The notes under the pieces were generated by a model. The model worked only from the letters and a program-made list of their open reading frames with translations. It had not been told where the DNA came from and did no database searches. 64,000 bases of DNA from Paenibacillus anaericanus (GTDB taxonomy: Bacteria > Bacillota > Bacilli > Paenibacillales > Paenibacillaceae): contig NZ_RZNY01000002.1 in assembly GCF_003994475.1 (NCBI RefSeq), positions 112,536 through 176,535 of the forward strand, read 5' to 3'. How positions within the stretch are numbered: the stretch's first letter is position 1; each line of letters starts with the position of its first letter. The position numbers and the translations under genes were made by a program. This document shows positions 16,146 to 26,664 of this stretch, one piece after another.

Positions 16146-18107
16146 CTATCCTAGAGTCAATTCCTCCACCTCAACACCTTGAGGTAGTAGTTCTAGAATC
16201 TTATCTCTAACTTTCGTATCCTTCATCTCTGCTCCAAAAATAGTCACGACACCTTGGTCCTCGCGAGTCCGAATCAGACGCCCAATCCCTTGCTTAAAGC
16301 GTAGTAGCATATGAGGCATGTCCACATCATCAAAAGGAGACTGCGTATCTTTGCGTTTCGCGGCGAAGACCGGATCGTTTGGAGGGAATGGTAAGGACCA
16401 GATCATCACGTGAGAGAGTGATGGCCCTGGCACATCCAGGCCTTCCCATAAGGTTACAGCACATAATATGCTTGCTTCATCGTTCTGGAAATTTGAAATG
16501 AGGTGGCTAATTTCACCCGCTCCTTCAAAGATAAAGCGGAAAGCCGCAGCTTTCGGATGGCTGATAATATCTTGTCTAAACTGCTCCATTTCCTCGCGGG
16601 ATGGAAATAGAATTAAAGCTCTACCTTCTGACTTCTGCAAAAGATCTAAAGCCAGCTCTATTTTCTCAGCCTGTTGATTATTCGAGATGAGCTTCGGTAT
16701 AACAACCTTCATCTTCTCTTGATAGTCATATGGGGAATCCACAGAAAAGGAGAGATATTTGGTTATCCCCAAATTGTCTGCAATATAGCCAAAATCTCCA
16801 TTTAAAGAGAGCGTAGCGGAAGAGAACACGATAGGCATACTCTTGGAGAATACGCGTTCTTCCAGCACTTCTTTGACCAATTTAGGCATGATCACCAAAT
16901 GGAAACCATCCGAAGTCTCTTCTACCCATGAAATAAGTCGATCAGGGTTTTCGAATAATCCCAATGCGAGATGAATCATCTCCAAATGCTCTTCTACAAT
17001 CTTTAGTTGATACTCATCTAACGAATAAACTCCACTTTCAAATACCAATTCTTCTTCAACGACAGCAATCGTATCTCGGAAACGATTTACTTCCCGCAAT
17101 AGTTTTTCGTTATAGTCAATTTCTCTTCGATCTGAAGCAGGTACGCTATGACTGTACTGCTCTAGTGAGGAGAACATGAGCTCACTTTGTGAGATCGCAT
17201 CCTCAATAGCAACGGCTAATTCCTCCCGTACCTCCCCTTCAAGTAAACGAATAACGATACTTTCAAATACGGAGTGCTTTAATTTATAAGTAAGCGCACT
17301 TTGTGCAGCTGTTTCTAATAGATGCCCTTCGTCAAAAACAACGGAACTGTGTTCAGGCAGCAAAGGCAGTTGCCCTTCGCGTTTTCTCGCATCATAGGTC
17401 CAGACGTGCTCCATATAGAAGTCGTGAGAGCAAATAACCAAATCCGTTGACTTACGGTAATGTTCTCGGGAGATGGTCTGCCCACAGCGATGACGTCTAC
17501 TGCACACCATACAGTCCTGAAATACGTCCCAGCCTAATTTACTCCATTGCTCATCATTAAGATTCGGATAGTCCTTACGGTTCCCGTAGGGGTGAAAAGA
17601 TTGCATCGTATCCGGTGAATTTACAAACTTAGGCAGGCTTCTATAGATTTCCTGGGCAACTTCATCATCATCTTGATCGTCCAGGCTCGTTCTGAAATCG
17701 TCCAACTTGTTAAGGCACAGATATTGGTCCGGAGATTTACCTAGTCTAGCATCAATGGTAAAGTCCAGATGTTTGGCTAGCTTAGCAATATCACCTTCTG
17801 GCTTCACTAGCTGTTCGATCAATGATTCATCCGCACAAGCTATGACAGCCGGCTTCCGCGTGTACCGCGCATAACAGATCGCATAGAGCAGATAAACCAT
17901 CGTTTTCCCAGTTCCCACTCCAGCTTCTGCAAAAATGGTCTGTTTCTCGTTGTATGCGCGTTCCAGTTGAAAAGCCATATATATTTGTTCATCCCGCAAT
18001 TCAAGTCCTGCCTCTGGTAATTTCTCATAAAAAACATCCGCAATCCAGTCGCTAGCCTGCTGAACAAACGGTTGTTTCGGGTCAAATGTAAAAGGATAGT
18101 TATTCAA
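16146..18107 (-). CDS. DinG/XPD-type ATP-dependent DNA helicase
   Basis: A 653-residue superfamily 2 helicase. Walker A is AEAGVGTGKT (Lys about 68), motif II is VVFDEGHLLE (DEGH instead of DEAH), and the C-terminal motif is IGRLIRTREDQGVV. Four cysteines (one in QYLCLNK, three in DCMVCSRRHRCG) fit an iron-sulphur cluster as in DinG, YoaA and XPD. It lacks the N-terminal exonuclease of Firmicute DinG and is closest in layout to B. subtilis YpvA. GGAGG lies about 14 bases before the ATG. It probably unwinds 5'-3' during repair or replication of structured DNA. Confidence 0.9.
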   Translation of the reverse strand: MNNYPFTFDPKQPFVQQASDWIADVFYEKLPEAGLELRDEQIYMAFQLERAYNEKQTIFAEAGVGTGKTMVYLLYAICYARYTRKPAVIACADESLIEQLVKPEGDIAKLAKHLDFTIDARLGKSPDQYLCLNKLDDFRTSLDDQDDDEVAQEIYRSLPKFVNSPDTMQSFHPYGNRKDYPNLNDEQWSKLGWDVFQDCMVCSRRHRCGQTISREHYRKSTDLVICSHDFYMEHVWTYDARKREGQLPLLPEHSSVVFDEGHLLETAAQSALTYKLKHSVFESIVIRLLEGEVREELAVAIEDAISQSELMFSSLEQYSHSVPASDRREIDYNEKLLREVNRFRDTIAVVEEELVFESGVYSLDEYQLKIVEEHLEMIHLALGLFENPDRLISWVEETSDGFHLVIMPKLVKEVLEERVFSKSMPIVFSSATLSLNGDFGYIADNLGITKYLSFSVDSPYDYQEKMKVVIPKLISNNQQAEKIELALDLLQKSEGRALILFPSREEMEQFRQDIISHPKAAAFRFIFEGAGEISHLISNFQNDEASILCAVTLWEGLDVPGPSLSHVMIWSLPFPPNDPVFAAKRKDTQSPFDDVDMPHMLLRFKQGIGRLIRTREDQGVVTIFGAEMKDTKVRDKILELLPQGVEVEELTLG

Positions 18108-18189
18108 TATGTCTTGCCTCCAATTTCATGTCCAAACTACAAATTACAAACCCTAATTATACCGCAAAGCGAGGAATTATGCGAATATT

Positions 18190-18224
18190 AAAAAGAACAT
18201 CAAGCTTAACTACACTTGATGTTC
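18190..18224 (-). terminator. Terminator of the second M3 peptidase gene
   Basis: Perfect arms GAACATCAAG/CTTGATGTTC followed on the minus strand by TTTTTAAT, 17 bases after the stop. Confidence 0.88.
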
Positions 18225-18240
18225 AATCCTCTTGAATTCA

Positions 18241-19935
18241 CTAAAGCACTGTATCATCTACACTGTCTAACCAGTTCTCGATACTACCAATAACCGACGT
18301 AACACAGCCATCCTCAAATGGTGAGATCAACCCAGCTACTTTTACCAATTCGGTAAAGGATAAGCTTCCGCCTTGACGACAAAGATGCAAATAATGTGTC
18401 CACGCAGCCGAACGGTCCTCGTGCATCTTTTTCCAGAATTGGAACGCACATATTTCAGCGAGAGTATAATCGATATAATAAAATGGCGATGTGAAAATAT
18501 GACTCTGCTTGTGCCAGAAAGCACCTTGCTCCAAATAATCATTATCCGCATAATTACGAGTTGGTAAATATTTTTTCTCAATATCCCGCCATGCTTTCTT
18601 CCGCTCAGCAGGTGTAGCATCTGGATTTCCATAAACGAAATGTTGGAATTCATCAACTGATACACCATAAGGAATGAAGGTCAAGGCACTGGATAGATGA
18701 TCGAAACGATACTTATCTGCATCTTCCTTGAAGAAGAGCTCCATCCATGGCCAAGTGAAGAATTCCATGCTCATAGAATGAATTTCTGCCGCATCATTAC
18801 TTGGAGATAAGTATTCTGGTACTTGGAAATTTCTGCTCACATATGCCTGGAAGGCATGGCCTGCTTCATGTGTTAAGACATCAATATCTGCGGAAGTACC
18901 ATTAAAGTTGGAGAAAATGAAAGGTGCACCTTGTTCGAATAAGAATGTACAATAGCCACCAAATTGCTTTCCTTGTTTACTTACGAGATCCATCAACTCA
19001 TGGTTCTGCATAAAAGTGAAGAACTCGTTCGTTTCTTCAGACAACTCGGCGTACATCTTCGCTCCATTATGAACGATCCAATCCGGATCACCCTTTGGCA
19101 TTGCATTTCCCGATTTGAAACTGAAATTCTCGTCGTAATAGAGTAATTGATCCACACCAATCCGGATCCGCTGGCGTTCCTTCAACTTTGCTATGACGGG
19201 AACGATATATTGATGCACCTGATCACGGAAATTTGCTACCATTTCCGCGTTATAGTCAGTCCGTAACATTCTCGCGTATCCAAGCTCAATAAAATTGCTG
19301 AAACCAAGCTTCTTCGCGATCTTTGTCCTTACTTTCACCATATCATCATAGATTCGGTCGAATGTCTCCTCATTCTCTGCCATGAATCCAGTTCTTGCTT
19401 CTTCTGCTCGTTTCCGAACATCACGATCCATTGACTCAGCAAATGGAGCTAACTGTGCGATGGTCCGCTCTTCACCCTCGAAAAGGATCTTTGCCGATGC
19501 GATAAGCTGTGAGTATTCTGTTTGTAGTTTATTCTCTTGCTGTAAATCCTCAATAATCTCTGGGCTAAATGCCTTTAAGGAAAGCTCTGCTATTTGGAAT
19601 AGTTGCTTACCCCATTTTTTCTCCAGTTCCGTTCTAAATTTAGACTCTACTAATGCCTGATAATACTCGCTACTCCATTCCTCAAAGTAAGGCATGGCCT
19701 CGTCAAAATATTGTTTCTCCGCCTTATAGTATTCATCATTTGTATCAATAGAATAACGAATGTAAGCTAATTGATACATCGTGTAGAAAGAAGTGCGAAG
19801 TTCGTTAATGCCAGTCATGGCTAAATCCTGTTCTTCGTAACTTCTAGCAGATGTATAAGAGTTAAGTTGTTCTTTAAACTTGAGCTCGAATTCTTTAACA
19901 ACGGGACGTTCGTAGTGATATTCGTTAAATTTCAT
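18241..19935 (-). CDS. M3-family oligoendopeptidase (PepF-like), copy 2
   Basis: A 564-residue paralogue of the enzyme at 13876-15570, nearly collinear with it over the whole length. The zinc motif THEAGHAFQAY and the downstream AAEIHSMSMEFF are kept. The start is set at the ATG at 19935 (MKFNEYHYERP), matching the paralogue. Both genes share the leader bases AGAGGGCAG and GTGCACATT or ATGCACATT before it. Each gene has its own terminator, so they are probably expressed separately, perhaps with different peptide preference or regulation. Confidence 0.93.
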   Translation of the reverse strand: MKFNEYHYERPVVKEFELKFKEQLNSYTSARSYEEQDLAMTGINELRTSFYTMYQLAYIRYSIDTNDEYYKAEKQYFDEAMPYFEEWSSEYYQALVESKFRTELEKKWGKQLFQIAELSLKAFSPEIIEDLQQENKLQTEYSQLIASAKILFEGEERTIAQLAPFAESMDRDVRKRAEEARTGFMAENEETFDRIYDDMVKVRTKIAKKLGFSNFIELGYARMLRTDYNAEMVANFRDQVHQYIVPVIAKLKERQRIRIGVDQLLYYDENFSFKSGNAMPKGDPDWIVHNGAKMYAELSEETNEFFTFMQNHELMDLVSKQGKQFGGYCTFLFEQGAPFIFSNFNGTSADIDVLTHEAGHAFQAYVSRNFQVPEYLSPSNDAAEIHSMSMEFFTWPWMELFFKEDADKYRFDHLSSALTFIPYGVSVDEFQHFVYGNPDATPAERKKAWRDIEKKYLPTRNYADNDYLEQGAFWHKQSHIFTSPFYYIDYTLAEICAFQFWKKMHEDRSAAWTHYLHLCRQGGSLSFTELVKVAGLISPFEDGCVTSVIGSIENWLDSVDDTVL

Positions 19936-20128
19936 AATGTGCACCTGCCCTCTCTGCATTCAAAATACAATCTTATGTATCCAATAGTCCTCGAAATAGA
20001 TTATATCTTTTTCATGATCCAGTGAAATCCGTCTACAGATGGATTGCTTATAAGACCTAAGGACATACTTATGGCTACAATGATACAATCAAGGGACTAA
20101 ATAAACCATAAAGTAGAGGACATAACAC

Positions 20129-21004
20129 ATGATGTTTCATATAACGTACCTATCCGACGGGTTGAAAGTAAAGGGATATCTTTGCTTACCGCATGGGTTT
20201 GAGCTACCTGAGTCTGCTTTATCTGAATTATTGGAATCGATTTATCCGGCTGTTACTCTACCCATAACACAGATTGCGAGTTCAATTAAGCCAAATAAGA
20301 AAGATGTTAGGAAACACAAGTTACCTGTGCTCATCTATTGCCGTGGTGGTATTGGTCGAGTGGGAAGCGTCAAGACGGAATGGCTTGAGCAGTTTGCTAA
20401 TCACGGACATATCGTCTTTGCTCCATCTTACAGAGGAACGGAAGGTGGTGAAGGTCGGGATGAATTCGGAGGACAAGATATTGAAGATGTTCTTTCTGGA
20501 TACCGTCTGTTAGAGAATCTACCCTTTGTTGATGCCGATAGTATAGCCGTAATGGGCTTCTCCAGAGGTTCAATCAATGCGACACTTGCGGCAGTTAATA
20601 TGCCTAGGGTTAACAAATGTATCTTGTGGAGTGGGGTAGCTGACTTATCTCAAACATATGAAGAACGTATTGATCTACGTAAAATGTTAAAACGTGTCAT
20701 CGGTGGGACACCTATGAAGACGCCAGAATCCTACATTGCCCGCTCCCCCATCGCCATGGCTGAGCAAATTAGGTGTCCTGTCCTAGTGATACACGGTACA
20801 GGGGATGCTCAAGTTAACTTTAGTCATGGACTCCAAATGACGAAGAAGCTCCAAGAAATCGGTGCAAATGTTACCTTACATGAATATACGGAACTGGGAC
20901 ATCATTTTCCAAAGGGTATTCACAACATGGCGACTGAACGTATGTTTAATTGGATAAACCAAAGTAACACATCATCCACCAGCAGTCCCGCATCACTTAG
21001 CTGA
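20129..21004 (+). CDS. Alpha/beta hydrolase, S9-peptidase-like
   Basis: A 291-residue hydrolase with the nucleophile elbow MGFSRGS (Ser), an acid in HGTGDAQVNF (Asp) and a catalytic His in ELGHHFP, as in prolyl-oligopeptidase-type (DLH/S9) hydrolases. An oxyanion region CRGGIGRVGS precedes it. There is no signal peptide. AGAGGA precedes two adjacent ATG codons (20129 and 20132). Its end overlaps the end of the converging gerC gene by 12 bases. The substrate, peptide or ester, cannot be decided. Confidence 0.85.
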   Translation: MMFHITYLSDGLKVKGYLCLPHGFELPESALSELLESIYPAVTLPITQIASSIKPNKKDVRKHKLPVLIYCRGGIGRVGSVKTEWLEQFANHGHIVFAPSYRGTEGGEGRDEFGGQDIEDVLSGYRLLENLPFVDADSIAVMGFSRGSINATLAAVNMPRVNKCILWSGVADLSQTYEERIDLRKMLKRVIGGTPMKTPESYIARSPIAMAEQIRCPVLVIHGTGDAQVNFSHGLQMTKKLQEIGANVTLHEYTELGHHFPKGIHNMATERMFNWINQSNTSSTSSPASLS

Positions 21005-22186
21005 TGAACCATAGTCAGTAATATTCAAGTTTACGTCGTACGTAATTTCTGATTTACTAAAAGTCTCGTCCCAATCCTCTTTGACCTTTTTCCAAACCCG
21101 TGGGTGTTGTATCCGTAACCGATCACGGAATCCTGCAACATCCACACGGTAATCCTCTTGCATCTTATGAACAATCTTATATATCATATTTTTTAGTTCA
21201 TCCTCGAAATATTGTTCGGTTTCTTTCAAATACTCTGTGTCCGTGGGATCCTTTGATGTATTCCAGTTCTCCATTAGCCGGCCATCCGATTTTATACTTA
21301 CATGAAACGAAATATCGTCCCCATCCACTTTTGATTTAATTTTGGTATTTACTGATTTAATTTCATATGCGAGAACTTCTCCCGTCTTATCATAAGTTTT
21401 AATTAACCCACCCTTAGCTTTACTTGTAATCCAAGACAGCGCTTCGACCTCTTGCTCATTCAAAGATCCAATCCATTTATTAGTTTTTCCTTTAATAACT
21501 CCTGCCCCAGCAAATTCTACTTGTCCTTTGGCAGAAATCACATTTTGCAAAATAAAACTTGCTCCTGAGTTCATAATTCCGTCCAATTTCGTAAGTGTAA
21601 TCTCCGGCAATATTTTATTCGTTCTATTTTGATTTTCTATTAGGCTTTTGAGATGAAACGCTGGGATATCTCCAGGTTGGTTCGTGATTAGAGTGTCACT
21701 TGCTTTTCCCGAACTCAGGAGTACAATACAGCTGGGCCTAATATCGTTATCTCTTAAAATAAATTTTAATAACTTTTCAATATCTATTTTTTGAGAAACC
21801 TCTGAAGAGATCACAATAACCTTCAAATGATGCCCAATAATCGTGCGATGTTCACTAAGAGCATGTTGACGCAATAATTGAAAGCCCGAATCTCCTGTTT
21901 CCGTTGAATTCGAATACATCGAGGATGTGGATTTTCCCTTTTGTTGGCTATCCTTTCCTTTTTGAACAGGGATAATTTGGATCGTTGAAGTAACTAGGTT
22001 TTTCTTAGGATAATCCGCACCCTTCTCAGTCAATTCCTGTTCTAATTCTGGTTCTTTTCCAATATCAAGTGCTAGTCCTACATAAACACCAAGACTTTCA
22101 ATTTCCTTACTACTCCAGCAACCAGTTAGGCAAAGCATTAACAAAAAGGGAAGTACGATAAGAATAAGACGATTTCTACTATTCAT
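20993..22186 (-). CDS. gerC: Ger(x)C spore germination lipoprotein
   Basis: A 397-residue lipoprotein with a signal peptide ending in the lipobox LCLTGC and the family opening WSSKEIESLG. It is the C subunit of a germinant receptor that sits on the outer face of the spore inner membrane with the A and B subunits. It is the last gene of the operon and lies two bases after gerB. Its 3' end overlaps the converging hydrolase gene by 12 bases, so antisense interplay between the transcripts is possible. The specific receptor (GerA, GerB, GerK type) cannot be assigned. Confidence 0.93.
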   Translation of the reverse strand: MNSRNRLILIVLPFLLMLCLTGCWSSKEIESLGVYVGLALDIGKEPELEQELTEKGADYPKKNLVTSTIQIIPVQKGKDSQQKGKSTSSMYSNSTETGDSGFQLLRQHALSEHRTIIGHHLKVIVISSEVSQKIDIEKLLKFILRDNDIRPSCIVLLSSGKASDTLITNQPGDIPAFHLKSLIENQNRTNKILPEITLTKLDGIMNSGASFILQNVISAKGQVEFAGAGVIKGKTNKWIGSLNEQEVEALSWITSKAKGGLIKTYDKTGEVLAYEIKSVNTKIKSKVDGDDISFHVSIKSDGRLMENWNTSKDPTDTEYLKETEQYFEDELKNMIYKIVHKMQEDYRVDVAGFRDRLRIQHPRVWKKVKEDWDETFSKSEITYDVNLNITDYGSSAK

Positions 22187-22187
22187 T

Positions 22188-23285
22188 TCACTTCACAGCT
22201 CCCTTTTTGAAGACCTTAGTAATTAGAAGAAGCAGTAAAGGAACTATCCCGAACAAATAGATAGAAATATTACCTATCAGTTCACCAAAATCAAATACTT
22301 CATTTATATTTTTGGGAAGCATCGCAATAAGAAAAATGATTGACAACAAGAAGTACATCAGAGGTTTAATCTTTATATTGAAGATTTGTGACAAGCCTAA
22401 TGATGCAGCATAATGACAAATTGAAAAAGTCGAGAATATTTGCATAATCCAAATCACAAGTAAGAAGAACTCAAATCTTTCAAAAAGGAGACCCGTAATT
22501 TCAAAACTACGCATAAGATCTAGTGTTGGCCAAGTACTTCTTACAACCCCGTCAACTGACATCGCACCAATAACCATAATTAAGGTAACCAAATACAGAA
22601 ATAGAGGGATACTCGTACCTATAATCATAGCTTTCACACCCTTTTTAGGATGTTGCATGACCGCCGTTACAATAAACATGATCTCATAGCCTGCAAAAAC
22701 AAGGATGGTTGACTTCAATCCTTTAATGACTGGAAGGATTCCATCTCCTAACACAGGCCGTATATTATTAATATCGAATATTTTGTAGCTCAAGGTCATC
22801 GAAAATAAAAATACAACAATCGTAATCGGTAAAATAATCTCAAACAAACGTGCGATTGGATTGATTCCACCTGACGTCAAATACAATCCAATCCACATGA
22901 AGAACATAATAATCGCCCATAAAGGAGTGCCCTCAAGTAAATAGAGCATGGTAACTTCAGCCATGACCCTAATCTCAAAAGCTGATATACAAATAAAATA
23001 TAGGATCATCAATATACCTAAACATTTCCCAATCCAATTCCCCACAATTTTTCCCGCGAATTGATAAATCGTTTCGCCCGGAAATTGATGACATAGTTTC
23101 ACGATACATATTCCTGCGAGCATGACCATTAATCCGCCTAATATAATTGCAATCCAACCATCTGGTGTCTTCATAATCTCTGCCAAAGTTCTTGGGAGCG
23201 TAAGAATCCCAGACCCTAGCATAAAGCTACTAATGATTACTACAGCTTGCGCAGTTGTTAGCTTATCATCTTTTCGGACAAACAC
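22188..23285 (-). CDS. gerB: GerAB-type spore germination permease
   Basis: A 365-residue protein with about ten membrane helices from the amino-acid/polyamine permease superfamily (starts with DKLTTAQAVVIISSFMLGSG). It is the B subunit of a germinant receptor and probably binds the germinant in the membrane. Translation starts at GTG 23285 after GGGAGG. It lies 23 bases downstream of gerA and two bases upstream of gerC, the standard A-B-C order. Confidence 0.93.
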   Translation of the reverse strand: MFVRKDDKLTTAQAVVIISSFMLGSGILTLPRTLAEIMKTPDGWIAIILGGLMVMLAGICIVKLCHQFPGETIYQFAGKIVGNWIGKCLGILMILYFICISAFEIRVMAEVTMLYLLEGTPLWAIIMFFMWIGLYLTSGGINPIARLFEIILPITIVVFLFSMTLSYKIFDINNIRPVLGDGILPVIKGLKSTILVFAGYEIMFIVTAVMQHPKKGVKAMIIGTSIPLFLYLVTLIMVIGAMSVDGVVRSTWPTLDLMRSFEITGLLFERFEFFLLVIWIMQIFSTFSICHYAASLGLSQIFNIKIKPLMYFLLSIIFLIAMLPKNINEVFDFGELIGNISIYLFGIVPLLLLLITKVFKKGAVK

Positions 23286-23308
23286 AGGATCATCATCCTC
23301 CCTCCCGT

Positions 23309-24970
23309 TTATTTTTTGCGATCAGAGTCTTTAGTCTTCATCATGATCGGTCTTAATTTCATCACCCCAATGGGCATACGGAAAATAAAGTCCTTCCAAT
23401 CTTTTATTCTATAAGGCGTTGCTGGGCTTAGGTACGGGACCCCAAAGCATTTTAGTTTCACTAAATGACTGAATAATAACAAGAAGAACAAAACCGTTCC
23501 ATATATACCAAACATAGCAGCACAAAACATGGCTACAAATCGCAATATACGCAGTGTTATTCCAGCACTATAGGTTGGTATTGCAAATGAAGAGATAGCA
23601 GTTACAGCTACAACAATGACAAGAAATGGACTGACGATCCCCGCATTGACTGCTGCATCACCAATAATTAAACCACCTACGATTCCCATTGCAGGACCGA
23701 TCGGTTTCGGTAAACGTACTCCCGCTTCCCTTAGTATTTCGATGGATATTTCCATAATTAGCGCCTCAATTAGAGATGGAAAGGGCACTCCTTGTCTAGC
23801 TTCGATAATCGTTACAACCAGCTTTGTAGGAATTAATCCAGGTTGGAAAGAAATAAACGAAATATACAAAGCAGGAGCAAATAGGGCAAAAAATGTAGCC
23901 ATATATCGTAACATTCTTAAGAGCGTACCTGGCACCCATCTTTCATAATAATCCTCGGGTGACTGTAACAACATGTTAAAGGTTACGGGTACAATTAATG
24001 CAAATGGACTTCCGTCCAGTAGTATACCCACACGACCTTCCAACAGTGAACTGATAACTCTGTCAGGTCGTTCTGTGTTTTGCGCTTGTTGAAACGGACT
24101 TAAAGTATCTTCCTCAATCAATTGCTCAACATATCCTGATTCTGCTATATAGTCCAAGTTGATCGTTTCTATTCGGCGTTTAACTTCTTCCACTAATTCC
24201 GAATTTGCAATATCGCTCATATAAGCAACAATGAGATCTCTCTTAACTCTTGACCCCACTTCGAATTTAGTCAGTTGCAAGCTTTCATTCTTACCATGTC
24301 GTCTTAATAAAGCAGTATTTTCGCTCAGTATTTCAGTGAACCCTTCACGTGGACCTCTCAACACCCCTTCAGATAAAGGCTCTTGTATACCACGTGATTT
24401 CCCCTTAGCAGTACCTAGAAGTAATACTTCTGGTATGCCATCAACCAAAAGTGCAGTAGATCCCATTAATATATCTGGTACTAATTCCTCTAAGTTAAGA
24501 GCTTCCTTTATTTCACTGATAGGAAGCATCTTATTCATAAGATGCTTTTTGGTAATCTTGGAGTCATAAGACAGATGCTCAATCTCTACGATATCATCAA
24601 TCATCAAAGACTTTAGGACTTGGGTATCAACAAGCTCTTTATCATAAAGTCCTTCGATATAAATGATTGCTGCCCGTTTACCAACGCTTTTGATCGTAAA
24701 CTCTCTAAAATGAACATCACTATTTTGAGCTATTCTTTGTTTGATTGCAGCTAAATCAGCTTCAAATTCACCTTTAAAATCTGAACTAGCTTCTTCTTTT
24801 ACCTTCGATTTATTTTCTGACGGAGTAGCCTGCCAAATTTGGGTACCCAAAATAGATTGAAGTTTGCCTGAGACAAAGTAAATAACTATAGGAACGATCA
24901 ATATCACTAACGCTTGTAAAAAAACCTTCCAATCTGGAATATAAGTAACAATCGTATGCCACATGTTCAT
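23309..24970 (-). CDS. gerA: GerA-family spore germination protein
   Basis: A roughly 553-residue A subunit of a germinant receptor. Typical blocks are present: [46 protein letters not shown] and [13 protein letters not shown], with several C-terminal membrane helices. Unusually, a membrane helix (about residues 13-35) precedes the hydrophilic N-terminal domain. B. subtilis GerAA, from memory, begins without one. The start is ambiguous among GTG 24973, ATG 24970 and ATG 24964; AGGGTG spacing fits 24964 best. The gene opens the gerABC operon, which is normally expressed in the forespore. Confidence 0.92.
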   Translation of the reverse strand: MNMWHTIVTYIPDWKVFLQALVILIVPIVIYFVSGKLQSILGTQIWQATPSENKSKVKEEASSDFKGEFEADLAAIKQRIAQNSDVHFREFTIKSVGKRAAIIYIEGLYDKELVDTQVLKSLMIDDIVEIEHLSYDSKITKKHLMNKMLPISEIKEALNLEELVPDILMGSTALLVDGIPEVLLLGTAKGKSRGIQEPLSEGVLRGPREGFTEILSENTALLRRHGKNESLQLTKFEVGSRVKRDLIVAYMSDIANSELVEEVKRRIETINLDYIAESGYVEQLIEEDTLSPFQQAQNTERPDRVISSLLEGRVGILLDGSPFALIVPVTFNMLLQSPEDYYERWVPGTLLRMLRYMATFFALFAPALYISFISFQPGLIPTKLVVTIIEARQGVPFPSLIEALIMEISIEILREAGVRLPKPIGPAMGIVGGLIIGDAAVNAGIVSPFLVIVVAVTAISSFAIPTYSAGITLRILRFVAMFCAAMFGIYGTVLFFLLLFSHLVKLKCFGVPYLSPATPYRIKDWKDFIFRMPIGVMKLRPIMMKTKDSDRKK

Positions 24971-25148
24971 CACCCTAATAGCTTAAAGCCAGAATTGACA
25001 TGTATGAGTCATGCCTTTAGTAACTGTAGTGTTTCCATAACTCTCCAAAAAATACGGAATCAACTAAACATAAAAAAAATTAAAAGAACCTATCTGTAAG
25101 CGTCGTGCCATCTCGAATAAGTGCTTGATTTATGTATTTATCTCTGAG

Positions 25149-25189
25149 CAAAAAAAGAAGGCAAGACCGAGTTAATTCGGTCTTGCCTT
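25149..25189 (-). terminator. Strong terminator of the pdh operon
   Basis: Perfect 13-bp arms AAGGCAAGACCGA and TCGGTCTTGCCTT, followed on the minus strand by CTTTTTTTGC, about 55 bases after the lpd stop. Confidence 0.95.
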
Positions 25190-25244
25190 AAAGGCTTGCT
25201 TAGGAGTTCCTGTCCTAGGAGGAACAGGAGATAAAGATTACTAA

Positions 25245-26660
25245 TTAACGAGAGATAACGTGAATTGGATGACCTTCAACAAGTTCAGCGGTTTCCATTA
25301 CGATTTCACCAAGTGTTGGGTGAGCATGGATCGTAAGGGAGATGTCCTCAAGTGTTGCACCCATTTCAAGGGCAAGACCAAGTTCTGCGATCAAGTTGGA
25401 AGCTTCGATACCAACGATTTGTGCGCCAAGAACAACATTGTTCTCTGCATTAGCAACAATTTTGATGAAGCCATCAGGAGCATTCAAGGAGACAGCACGG
25501 CCATTACCCGCGAACGGGAACTTACCAGCTTTCACTTTGAAGCCTTTTTCCTTCGCTTCTTTCTCCGTGTAACCTACGCTGGAACACTCTGGATCTGTGA
25601 AGCATACTGCCGGCATTCCTTTGTAATCGACAACGGATGGAAGTCCGGAAATTGCTTCAGCTGCCACTTTACCTTCGTAAGAAGCTTTGTGAGCAAGCGC
25701 CAATCCAGGAACGATATCGCCGATTGCGAAGATGTTCGGGTTACTTGTACGACCTTGATGATCAACTTTAACCAAACCACGATCAGTCAATTCAACACCA
25801 GCAAGATCTAGTCCAAGATCACCATCAGTGTTAGGACGACGACCAACAGTTACAAGCAAGTAATCTGCAGTAACTTCTTTGGTTTCACCTTTTGCCGTAT
25901 ATTTAACGGTTACGCTCTTATCGGTTTGCTCTGCGCTCTCCGCTTTTGCGTCAGTTACGATTTCAACACCAGTTTTCTCCATGTTCTTAGCAACAAGACG
26001 AGTCATATCCTTATCAAAGCCAGGAAGAACTGCATCCGCGCCTTCAATGATCGTTACTTTTGTTCCGAATTTGGAGAACATTTGACCAAGTTCAGCGCCG
26101 ATATAACCGCCACCGATTACGATAAGGCTAGCTGGAATTTCTTGCAATTCCAATGCTTCTGTGGAAGACAAGATACGACCGCCAAATGGGAATGCTTTAA
26201 GCTCGATTGGACGGGAACCTGTTGCCAAGATGCAATGTTTGAAACGGTAACGTGGTGATTCGTGATCATTGAACGCACGAGCTTCATTTTCGTTGATGAA
26301 CATCACTTCGCCGTTGAAGACTTCTACTTTATTACCTTTAAGTAGACCGCCAACACCTTGCGTCATTTTTGAAACAACACCGTTTTTGAAAGCTTGTGTT
26401 TTTGTGAAGTCAACTTTCACATTATCAGCAGTAATACCGAAGTCACCGCCATGTTGTGCGGACTCATATTGATGAGCTGCGGAGATCAATGCTTTGGAAG
26501 GAATACATCCACGGTTCAAGCACACGCCACCAAGCTCAGATTTGTCCACGATAATAACCTTTTGGCCTAGTTGGGCTGCACGAATAGCAGCCACATATCC
26601 ACCAGGACCTGCACCAACAACCAATGTATCAATATCTAGAGAAGCGTCTCCTACTACCAT
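25245..26660 (-). CDS. lpdA: Dihydrolipoamide dehydrogenase (E3)
   Basis: A 471-residue FAD/NAD flavoprotein that reoxidises the lipoyl groups of the pyruvate dehydrogenase complex. Seen in order: FAD-binding [12 protein letters not shown], the redox disulphide [13 protein letters not shown], the NAD-binding [13 protein letters not shown] motif [15 protein letters not shown], and the active-site [14 protein letters not shown] precedes the ATG. It is the last gene of pdhA-pdhB-pdhC-lpd, five bases after pdhC, and ends before a strong terminator. Confidence 0.97.
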   Translation of the reverse strand: MVVGDASLDIDTLVVGAGPGGYVAAIRAAQLGQKVIIVDKSELGGVCLNRGCIPSKALISAAHQYESAQHGGDFGITADNVKVDFTKTQAFKNGVVSKMTQGVGGLLKGNKVEVFNGEVMFINENEARAFNDHESPRYRFKHCILATGSRPIELKAFPFGGRILSSTEALELQEIPASLIVIGGGYIGAELGQMFSKFGTKVTIIEGADAVLPGFDKDMTRLVAKNMEKTGVEIVTDAKAESAEQTDKSVTVKYTAKGETKEVTADYLLVTVGRRPNTDGDLGLDLAGVELTDRGLVKVDHQGRTSNPNIFAIGDIVPGLALAHKASYEGKVAAEAISGLPSVVDYKGMPAVCFTDPECSSVGYTEKEAKEKGFKVKAGKFPFAGNGRAVSLNAPDGFIKIVANAENNVVLGAQIVGIEASNLIAELGLALEMGATLEDISLTIHAHPTLGEIVMETAELVEGHPIHVISR

Positions 26661-26664
26661 GTTG

